Source: Ruminiclostridium cellobioparum DSM 1351 = ATCC 15832
Lineage (GTDB): Bacteria > Bacillota > Clostridia > Acetivibrionales > DSM-1351
Assembly: GCF_000621505.1 (NCBI RefSeq)
Contig: NZ_KK211292.1
Location: 36,817-100,816 of the forward strand
DNA: 64,000 bases
Direction: 5' to 3'
Shown: positions 56,832 through 64,000 of the stretch, one piece after another
Position numbering within the stretch: the stretch's first letter is position 1
Layout of the letters: each line of letters opens with the position of its first letter
Notes under the pieces: model-generated
Seen by the model: only the letters and a program-made list of their open reading frames with translations
Told to the model about the DNA's origin: nothing
Database searches by the model: none
Program-made: the position numbers and the translations under genes

Positions 56832-57464
56832 ATGAGCGACATTAAACTAAATATATCAATTAAAGAAGAAAATAATATATTGTTTAAGCGATGTATACGT
56901 AAACTTTTAGAGTCTACATTTATTGTGGGAGATAAAGATGAAAAACTATATGCATTTATCTCAAGAGAATCTAATAGACAAGATATTTCGGACTATCTGC
57001 GAATGATTGGTTTTGATGTACTCGTGGATACTAATGTGAAGATTGCTATGCTAAAGACACATGAAGCAGATGAAGACGCTGTAGGCCTTAAGAGAGCTAA
57101 TATTTTAACCTTTACAACAGAGCAATATCATTTACTTTTGGTCCTTTGGGAGGTTTATTTGGAGAACCTTGGATATAACGAAGAAAATCTAGTTATGCGT
57201 GGTGATCTGATTGATAAAATTAAAGCTTATGAGGTTGATATAGACAGTAGAAAATTGTCTGCAGCAATGGATTTATTTAAACGATATAATTTAATTGATT
57301 TTGATGCAAAGGATAAGACAGAAGATGCAATCGTCACCCTGTATCCTTCATTACAATTTGGTTGGGATATGGCACAGTTTCAGACCGTATCAGCTGAATA
57401 TATGAAGGGTGGAGGATTACAAGAGGAGCAGGAGGGATCTGAAGAAGAGGAGGATGAGGAATGA
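56832..57464 (+). CDS. jetB: Wadjet system protein JetB (DUF4194)
   Basis: 210 aa KITE-like subunit with winged-helix folds: FKRCIRKLLESTFIVGDKDE, RANILTFTTEQYHLLLVLWE, and a final acidic tail (EEEDEE). ATG follows the jetA stop by no gap, and the stop overlaps jetC by 4 bp (ATGA). Confidence 0.9.
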   Translation: MSDIKLNISIKEENNILFKRCIRKLLESTFIVGDKDEKLYAFISRESNRQDISDYLRMIGFDVLVDTNVKIAMLKTHEADEDAVGLKRANILTFTTEQYHLLLVLWEVYLENLGYNEENLVMRGDLIDKIKAYEVDIDSRKLSAAMDLFKRYNLIDFDAKDKTEDAIVTLYPSLQFGWDMAQFQTVSAEYMKGGGLQEEQEGSEEEEDEE

Positions 57465-60400
57465 TATTATTAAAATCCGTTCGTTTAGTGAACTGGTATG
57501 GCTTTAATTATATAGCAGTTCCTATTGGATACTTTTCTTTAATTGCCGGAAAGAATGGTAATGGTAAGTCTGTTCTGTTAGATGCTATTAAGTATGCTCT
57601 GTATGGAGATACAGTATTTAATAAATCTACAGAAAACAAAGGAAGCAGAACTTTGTCTTCTTACACTAGAGGATTATTGGATGCAACGGCGGGAACATAT
57701 ATGAGACCTGCAGATCAGTTTCCCAATGTATATACTCACATCGTGTTAGAAATGTTTGAGGAAGAAATGAGACGGAGTTTTGTGCTTGGTACTGTAATAG
57801 AGACAAATTCTGCAAATGGTTTTAATACAAATCGCTATATTATTGAAAATTCAAGATTATCTGATGTAGATCATGTATATGAAGAAAATGGCTTGACCAT
57901 TCCATATGATGGTATTGAATTACAGAAAAAATATAGCTTTAAAATGCTGGATGCAATGGATGGTATTGCAAAGTTTATGCAAAGGACTGGGTTGAGATTA
58001 AACGGGCAACAGATAGTACCGTTTCGCAGGAAGCTACGCAGTATTATGTCTTATGATCCGGATGCAAAGATCGATCAGTTTATTCGAGAAAGTGTCCTTG
58101 AAGAGAAGAAGGTAGACTTTTCAAAACTAGTAGAAGCTAAGAATAATATTGAAATATTGAATACCACATTTGAGAAAATAGATGCAGAGATCAAAGAACT
58201 TGAGGAAATACTTGCTTTGTTTGATGGATTGCAGAACGCTAAAAATATTATTATTGCTGATGATGTGAAAATTGCTTATAAAAAGCTGCTTGGAATCAGG
58301 CGGGACATTGATGAAGCAATAAAATCCATTGATCAAGCAGAGAGACAGTTGGACGAGGATGATAAAAGGCTAGTAGTGATTCAAAAGCAAGAAAAAGATA
58401 TTCGTGGCAGGCTTAAAAAAGTGGAAGATAGCTTAGATGCTATGGATTGTACAAAGGCAATTCGTGCTGCTGAAGAACAAGTGGAACAACTTACTTCACG
58501 GAAAGAGATATTAAACACAGAGAGAAAAAACTTAGAGGCATTTCAAACCAAGATAAGTGAATTGATTAATTGGTTTTATGAAAAAGATATACCTGTTAAT
58601 AACCAGTCAATTTTATCATCACTTACAGCAAATGAATACACAGCAGTCCAAAAAGCAAGTGGTATTGACGTATTCTCAGTTCAAATTCAAAATATAAGAG
58701 ATGATTTATTGGCAGCAATCACAAGGCTTCAGGATGAGACAAAAAAGAATCAAGCTATGCAGGTACAGCAGCAGAGATTAATTGATGATTGCAATGACAA
58801 AAAAACTACTTTTTCAGAAATACCAGATTATGTTGCATTAAAGGATGAAATAAGTAAGGCGTTTGCTAATAGACATATCCGTTCAGAAGCAAAGTTTGCC
58901 TGCGAATATGTAATTGCACTTAAGGATGAAGGATGGAGAAATGCGATTGAATCTTTTCTTGGTAAGAGAAGATACACAATTCTTGTGGACCCGGAATATT
59001 ACGATATTGCAGATGATGTGTTAAATGAATCTCCACACAGATATGCACATTTATTTAATACAAAATTATTGATGAAAAAGAAACTGTCTCCCGAAGAAGA
59101 TTCGGTTGTGCGTTATATTGAAGTGAAAAATTCTGTGGCAAAACAGTATTTTGAATATCAATTAGGGCGTATGCATGCAGTAACAAAGGAACAAGTGCGC
59201 AATTTCGAGAATGCTATTTCTAAAGAAGGAAGAGTATCTGTTGCTATGGATAGTTACTTCCTGCAATTTGATAGAATACGTTTTTATTGCTTGGGACAGG
59301 AAACAATAGAGCTTAATCGGATTCGTGCAGAAAAAAAATTACAGGCTCTGGTTAATGAAGGGAAAATGCTACGAGAACGGGTACATGAGCAGATTCAGAA
59401 GAAAGAATATTTAGAAACAGCACAAAAACACTTTGATAACTATAATTATGATGCATGCCAGATGTATGAGGATATTTTGCTTAAATATGGGGCAGCATCT
59501 AAAGAGCTTGAGCATTTGAAACAGGCTCAGCAAAATAATATGGAATACCTAGAAATGAATCAGCTTTATACAAAGTATAAAGGAGAGCTTGACGCAAATG
59601 GCAGAGAGCGTGGGAAAGTTCAAGAATCTCAGGTAAAGATGAGGACACAGCTAGAAGTAAATCAAGAAAAGGAAGAAGTAAAGACAGCAGAGCTGGAAAA
59701 ATATAATGGTATTATGAATGAATACCAAATACAGAATTATGATGTATGCAAAAGAGCCATTGAAAGTTACGATAAGTATATAGCCAATGGTAAAGCTGGT
59801 GCTGGTGGTACCTTAAAAGATCGTGAACGTGCCGAACGTAATCTTAGAGAAGCCGGGAATGATTTGATAGGTGCACAGTCTGCTTATAATGCGCGTAGAA
59901 ATGCAGAAAGTCGACTTCCAACTGGTGATAATCAACGTTTTGCATATGAGATAAGAAAAACTCAAATTTGGATGGATGATCTTCAAGAAATCAAGGAAAA
60001 ACTTAGAGAGCAGACCAGGAGATATGAGGAAATATTCAAGAATGAATTTGTACTGACAGTACTAAAATCCTGTGAAAGCGCAAAAGATGACTTAAAGTTA
60101 ATTAATGCAGAGCTTTCCAGATTAAAATTCAAATCAAAATATGAGTTTGACGTGAAGTATGCAAAAGACGGCTCTGATTATGAGAAAATTTTGGAATACG
60201 CAAAATATTTAAAGGAACGTGAAGATTTAGGAGCAAACCCTGACCAGATGATATTGCAGTCACTTACAACATTCACCGATGATAAAGGAATGGCATTAGA
60301 AAAGGAAATTCGTAAAATTATTAATCGTATTATTGATAGTAATGATAAGGAGCAGATTGAGAAATATGCTGATTACAGAAACTATATGGTATATGAAATT

Positions 60401-60763
60401 TTACTTACAAATGATGTGCTAAATAAGGCTAAGCTTTCCAAGCAATCTGGTTTTAATTCAGGGGCTGAGGTGCAGATTCCCTATATGTTGATTTTATTAT
60501 CTGCGTTATTGATGATATATAATGACAAAATAAATTCTACAAGACTTGTGTTTATAGACGAACCATTTGCCAAGATGGATCCTAGTAATGTAAAAATCAT
60601 GCTTGATTTCATGAAGAAGCAGAAGCTACAGATGATTTTCTGTTCACCAGATAAGACAGAGTTAATTGGTGATGAATGTAACGTAATTCTTCCAGTGCTT
60701 AGAACAAGAGCAGATTTAATGGAAATAGGAATTGTTGAAATGCATGAGGAGTGTAGCCTATGA
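57461..60763 (+). CDS. jetC: Wadjet system SMC-like ATPase JetC
   Basis: 1100 aa. Walker A is G30-K-N-G-N-G-K-S37, in LIAGKNGNGKSVLLDAIKYA; Walker B/D-loop is LVFIDEPFAKMDPSN. Long coiled coils lie between (~residues 230-430 and 640-860, many E/K/Q), with a hinge-like AFANRHIRSEAKFACEYVIA around 470-520. Extrudes DNA loops, and with JetD cleaves small circular plasmids. Overlaps the next gene by 4 bp. Confidence 0.94.
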   Translation: MILLKSVRLVNWYGFNYIAVPIGYFSLIAGKNGNGKSVLLDAIKYALYGDTVFNKSTENKGSRTLSSYTRGLLDATAGTYMRPADQFPNVYTHIVLEMFEEEMRRSFVLGTVIETNSANGFNTNRYIIENSRLSDVDHVYEENGLTIPYDGIELQKKYSFKMLDAMDGIAKFMQRTGLRLNGQQIVPFRRKLRSIMSYDPDAKIDQFIRESVLEEKKVDFSKLVEAKNNIEILNTTFEKIDAEIKELEEILALFDGLQNAKNIIIADDVKIAYKKLLGIRRDIDEAIKSIDQAERQLDEDDKRLVVIQKQEKDIRGRLKKVEDSLDAMDCTKAIRAAEEQVEQLTSRKEILNTERKNLEAFQTKISELINWFYEKDIPVNNQSILSSLTANEYTAVQKASGIDVFSVQIQNIRDDLLAAITRLQDETKKNQAMQVQQQRLIDDCNDKKTTFSEIPDYVALKDEISKAFANRHIRSEAKFACEYVIALKDEGWRNAIESFLGKRRYTILVDPEYYDIADDVLNESPHRYAHLFNTKLLMKKKLSPEEDSVVRYIEVKNSVAKQYFEYQLGRMHAVTKEQVRNFENAISKEGRVSVAMDSYFLQFDRIRFYCLGQETIELNRIRAEKKLQALVNEGKMLRERVHEQIQKKEYLETAQKHFDNYNYDACQMYEDILLKYGAASKELEHLKQAQQNNMEYLEMNQLYTKYKGELDANGRERGKVQESQVKMRTQLEVNQEKEEVKTAELEKYNGIMNEYQIQNYDVCKRAIESYDKYIANGKAGAGGTLKDRERAERNLREAGNDLIGAQSAYNARRNAESRLPTGDNQRFAYEIRKTQIWMDDLQEIKEKLREQTRRYEEIFKNEFVLTVLKSCESAKDDLKLINAELSRLKFKSKYEFDVKYAKDGSDYEKILEYAKYLKEREDLGANPDQMILQSLTTFTDDKGMALEKEIRKIINRIIDSNDKEQIEKYADYRNYMVYEILLTNDVLNKAKLSKQSGFNSGAEVQIPYMLILLSALLMIYNDKINSTRLVFIDEPFAKMDPSNVKIMLDFMKKQKLQMIFCSPDKTELIGDECNVILPVLRTRADLMEIGIVEMHEECSL

Positions 60764-61971
60764 ATTGGGAAGAAAAGATACTTGTGTATCTGGTAGATAA
60801 TTATCGGGGAAGTAAGAAAGATACCGGAGATAATAAAACCAATCGCAGAACCCAGGTAAAACCAGAAAAACTTTATAAGAAATATAATGCAAATGATGGT
60901 GATTTCGATGTAATCACTGTAATAAATTATACTGTGGCAGAACTCTGCAGAATAGGTTTTATAACCTATGATCAAGAAAAATTTGGTACGCTACTTCAAT
61001 GTATTTATCTTGTAGACGAACAGATTGAACAGGTTGAGGATTATCTACATAAAAAGTATGGTTTTATTCCGAAAGGAATGAGGAAATATGATGTGCAGAA
61101 TATCATTTCTAGATATCATGATTTATCAGAAATCTGTGGTATGGAATGCGAACGCTTGCAAAAGGAACTTGATAGGAATAAAATCCCAAATGATTATGAA
61201 ACGCTTCCTAAAATATTAGATGCGGTTGCTTTTATAGATAATAATCGTACAGAATTGTTTGTAAGAGAAGCTTCTATGAAAATTTATGGGGATTCAAAAT
61301 ATTTTGAAGAGAATACATTGGTACCAGTTTGTCAGATGCTTCGCAAATATAAAAATAAACTATGCAGCACAGATGAGCTGATGGATGAAATTTTATCAGA
61401 CTATATGATAAAAAAGGAGCCTCAAAAATTTAGTATTAAAGGTAATTTTATATTGTCTATTGGTGGAAAGGAACTGGATTTTAACGTACTTCCAGATGGT
61501 ATCGAGCTGGATACTAATTCTCTTAAGAAAATTGATTGCATTAAGATAAGAACTCAGAAATTTATGACGATTGAAAATAGGACTTCTTATCTGAGATATT
61601 CTGCTCCTGATACAGTCACGTTTTATCTGGGGGGATATGCAAATCGTTTTCAACGTGATTTTATAAAAAAAGTATACGATGATAACCCTAATATAGAATT
61701 CTTGCATTTTGGAGATATTGATGCTGGCGGATTTTGGATTCACCATAATCTATGTGAGATAACAGGTGTCAATTTTAAGACATATTGTATGTCGAAGGAT
61801 GAACTTTCACAGAAACAATATGAAAGATGTCTTCATCGATTAACAGACAATGATACTGTGAGGTTACAGGAATTGAAAGAAATGAGGGTGTATACGGATA
61901 CAATCCAGTATATGCTTCAGCACAATGTAAAAATGGAACAAGAGATTATTAGTTTAGAACTGATGAAGTAA
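60760..61971 (+). CDS. jetD: Wadjet system nuclease JetD (Toprim)
   Basis: 403 aa. N-terminal DUF3322-like helical part; the Toprim-type DUF2220 at the C-terminus shows FLHFGDIDAGGFWIHHNL with the acidic metal ligands D-I-D-x-G-G. It cuts DNA when the JetABC loop extruder stalls on a small circle. 4-bp overlap with jetC; intact. Confidence 0.92.
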   Translation: MNWEEKILVYLVDNYRGSKKDTGDNKTNRRTQVKPEKLYKKYNANDGDFDVITVINYTVAELCRIGFITYDQEKFGTLLQCIYLVDEQIEQVEDYLHKKYGFIPKGMRKYDVQNIISRYHDLSEICGMECERLQKELDRNKIPNDYETLPKILDAVAFIDNNRTELFVREASMKIYGDSKYFEENTLVPVCQMLRKYKNKLCSTDELMDEILSDYMIKKEPQKFSIKGNFILSIGGKELDFNVLPDGIELDTNSLKKIDCIKIRTQKFMTIENRTSYLRYSAPDTVTFYLGGYANRFQRDFIKKVYDDNPNIEFLHFGDIDAGGFWIHHNLCEITGVNFKTYCMSKDELSQKQYERCLHRLTDNDTVRLQELKEMRVYTDTIQYMLQHNVKMEQEIISLELMK

Positions 61972-62295
61972 AAGGATATTATAAAAAATGTAAGGCGTAG
62001 TTAAAGATTTATAAGTAGATTTTTCATGTTATAATCAGCAGCGAATTTATTAAAAATAAGTGTTGAGCCCCGGATTTATCGAAAATATCCTAACGCCAAG
62101 GGGGTACCAGGCTCGACGGTCATTAGAATTGCATCAACAAGGCATGTTGAGACCGTAATCCTGTTGCAGCGACGGAAACGCTGATATATCATGAGTACAC
62201 TCAGAATGCGCGAATAAAGATTATGCAAGTATGATATTTTCGAGATAAATGAAGTGCTGTTCGAATACGACCAGCCGCTGTTAGGCGCGTGAAAA
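61972..62295. other. Module 3/4 boundary gap
   Basis: 324 bp with boundary copy C (62095-62184) and AT-rich DNA; no intact gene. Confidence 0.5.
62095..62184 (+). repeat. Boundary copy C: 29-codon attR-like scar, closest to rlmD
   Basis: AKGVPGSTVIRIASTR then HVETVILLQRRKR-stop, 29 codons plus stop. The last 13 codons are nearly the rlmD C-terminus (HVEAVVLLQRQKR). It closes the Wadjet module. Confidence 0.85.
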
Positions 62296-63669
62296 ATGGA
62301 TTTTTCAAAGTTATTTCTCGGATATAATGAGACTGATAATTTTATCCAGCTTGCAATACGAGAAAAAATAATTACAGAGTTTACTCAGGAGTTTGCCACT
62401 GAGCAGGATTTTGATGATGCTCTGTTCGAAGCTCGATTTTCACGAATTAATAATAAATCAAGTCTTCTTAGGCTCTTACTTCTTTTTGAAAGTGTTGATT
62501 CAAACTCCTTTGTGCCTTTTAATTTGGAGAGGCTGATTGATGATGGCATTGTTTATGACACATCTGTAATCGCTTCAAGTGGCGTTATAAATACTAACAC
62601 CGCTTATCTAAACGAAACCGTTAAGATGATAAATTTTACCGGAACACGGTCTGAATTTCTCAATTCGTTTATTACTGGATTATTCTTCGATTGGGACAAG
62701 CATTGTGGAACGAATCTATTCGGGAGTACGCTTGATTCCGAAATTGCTGAATGTACGTCATACTTAGAAAAGGGGCAAAATACGAAATTTGAAAAATTGC
62801 TACTCAATTCAGAATTAACAACGATATTCGTACAAGAAATTATAGAAACAAGTTGGTTCGACAGTGTTCTTATGCAAGAAAAATGGTCTCACATTGAAGA
62901 ATGGGAATATATAGCAATGCAATTTGCCAAATCAAAAATAATGAAGTATATAATAAAACCTGCTGTCTATTCCAATATAGGAAATCCTAAGTATAGTGAT
63001 GATGAAAGAATCAATCGATGCGCTAATTTGCTCGATGATTTATTTACTATAAACGGGAAATTATATTGCAAAAAATGTAATAAAAAGCAGGACGTAAGTT
63101 GTTTGGGCTCTTTTTTCCTTGACTGCGATTATTCGCTTGGTCGTTATGTTACTTTTCAAGACATTTTCGTTGCATCGGAAATGCGATTATCTGTTTATTC
63201 TCGGTTTTTGAAACTAAATAAACCTCCATTACAAACAAACATTAAGTTAATTGACGATGTGTACTACTTATTCAGTCTGCCACAACTCTCTCAATTGAAC
63301 TGTTTACCAGCACCTCAATCCTTATCCGAAGCTCTGCGTTTACGAAACAGACCGGAAATAGTGAGTTTTAGGGCTGTTTTTAAGAATTGGTGCGAACAAT
63401 TACAGAATTTCGGAGACGAAAAAGCGATTGAGTTGATTACAAAAGATTTTACGTTAGCAAGCTCATTTTTGCAGAAGCAATATGCAAATGATGCGAAAAG
63501 TCAAAAAATAAGCCACGCTATAATGCAGAATTTTATAAGCATCATCTTTGAAATACCAGGATTTTTTATTCCATTTTTCTCGCTCTTATTTGGTATTCCA
63601 GAGCCTTGGATAAAGAGAAACGAGGCAATCAAGAAGAAAAATGCTGAATGGTTTTTATTAACAAGATAG
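62296..63669 (+). CDS. Unrecognised 457-aa protein, only gene of module 4
   Basis: Reading frame intact, ATG 62296. No signal peptide. A zinc-ribbon-like cysteine cluster is at about residues 255-267 (LYCKKCNKKQDVSC). The C-terminal ~80 residues contain a hydrophobic run (IPGFFIPFFSLLFGI) that could be a hairpin in the membrane. No catalytic motif stands out. Bounded on both sides by rlmD-derived scars, it is a one-gene cargo unit next to Wadjet, which suggests a defence or toxin role; this is inference. I do not recognise the family. Confidence 0.6.
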   Translation: MDFSKLFLGYNETDNFIQLAIREKIITEFTQEFATEQDFDDALFEARFSRINNKSSLLRLLLLFESVDSNSFVPFNLERLIDDGIVYDTSVIASSGVINTNTAYLNETVKMINFTGTRSEFLNSFITGLFFDWDKHCGTNLFGSTLDSEIAECTSYLEKGQNTKFEKLLLNSELTTIFVQEIIETSWFDSVLMQEKWSHIEEWEYIAMQFAKSKIMKYIIKPAVYSNIGNPKYSDDERINRCANLLDDLFTINGKLYCKKCNKKQDVSCLGSFFLDCDYSLGRYVTFQDIFVASEMRLSVYSRFLKLNKPPLQTNIKLIDDVYYLFSLPQLSQLNCLPAPQSLSEALRLRNRPEIVSFRAVFKNWCEQLQNFGDEKAIELITKDFTLASSFLQKQYANDAKSQKISHAIMQNFISIIFEIPGFFIPFFSLLFGIPEPWIKRNEAIKKKNAEWFLLTR

Positions 63670-64000
63670 ACTGATTTGTCGTTTCTGAAGAGACCTCACT
63701 CCCCCCGAAAAGTTTAGAGGTTTTTAAGAAGGCGGTATCAAAGTGATTCTACACGCCTTGCCAGACGGGCGTTGGCTCGAATTTGGGGTAAGGTCAAATG
63801 CTATACTCTATTCTACGTTAATTTTCATCTATTCTGCTGTGTCGAAAGCGTCGTAGTTGCTCTTCTGACTTAATACTAACATTCCGCCAAGGGGGTACCA
63901 GAGGAGTACGACATCTTTTTTGCCCACTCAAGGCATTCAGAGGTTGTAGTCCTGTTGCAACGATTGAAACACTGACGTTGCAAGGCTTAACGGGGGTGAT
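63670..64000. other. Gap after module 4 with boundary copy D
   Basis: 331 bp to the window end. It contains boundary copy D (63886-63975) and no intact gene. Confidence 0.5.
63886..63975 (+). repeat. Boundary copy D: 29-codon attR-like scar
   Basis: AKGVPEEYDIFFAHSR then HSEVVVLLQRLKH-stop, 29 codons plus stop. Similarity to the rlmD locus continues ~25 bp past the stop (TGACGTTGCAAGGCTTAACG against TGATGTAACAAGGGCTTTAG), so this is likely the outermost, original right end seen here. Confidence 0.8.

Noticed and set aside
1..64000. tRNA or rRNA genes
   Set aside because: No cloverleaf or rRNA-like sequence was noticed; the island uses a protein gene, not a tRNA, as its attachment site.

Overview
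The window reads as chromosomal DNA of a low-GC, endospore-forming anaerobic Clostridia bacterium, probably near Ruminiclostridium / Clostridium cluster III. This is inferred from an FprA flavodiiron protein, a GGGtGRT-family protein beside a NifU-like scaffold, a GerW/YtfJ spore protein, a bactofilin-M23 pair, an AgrD-like autoinducer peptide and frequent TTG/GTG starts with strong GGAGG sites. No rRNA, tRNA or CRISPR array was seen.

Bases 1-30037 are ordinary backbone: the 3' end of tuf; fprA; a polyphosphate block (two Ppx/GppA-HD paralogues transcribed divergently, then ppk1); an Fe-S scaffold-like gene with a GGGtGRT gene; a membrane protein followed by a 39-residue AgrD-like peptide missing from a routine ORF list; a complete five-gene peptide ABC transporter; a PAP2 protein; proB; a class A PBP; a bactofilin and an M23 peptidase; a chemoreceptor; small membrane and spore proteins; and the 23S rRNA methyltransferase gene rlmD. 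A 357-bp imperfect palindrome with 19-bp terminal inverted repeats (2097-2453) looks like a MITE.

From the 3' end of rlmD (30037) to the end of the window lies an accessory island built of cargo modules. Module 1 (30038-39880) has a large serine recombinase, an operon of two metallo-beta-lactamase proteins, a three-helix membrane protein, a broken YgjP-like gene and a 755-aa E2-like/E1(ThiF)/JAB fusion, plus a DUF4365-type protein. Module 2 (39881-55131) has mef(A) with its leader and attenuator, msr(D) with its MYLIFM leader but two frameshifts, DinB-like, broken nitroreductase and GrpB genes, a TetR regulator and a 3049-aa SLH surface protein. Module 3 (55132-62184) is a complete Wadjet jetABCD operon. 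Module 4 (62185-63975) carries one unrecognised 457-aa protein.

The most striking structure is the boundary between modules. Each of the four ends in a short related ORF tail. Three are exactly 29 codons plus stop and one is slightly longer. Each pairs a conserved element arm (AKGVPGSNGIFF-HSR-like) with a piece matching the last 13 codons of rlmD (HVE-x-V-x-LLQR-x-KR-stop). They look like successive attR scars from repeated integration at the rlmD 3' end. The E2/E1/JAB plus double-MBL operon, which has no visible ubiquitin-like protein or nucleotide cyclase, is the best candidate for an incompletely described defence or conjugation system. The single-gene module 4 is the next candidate.
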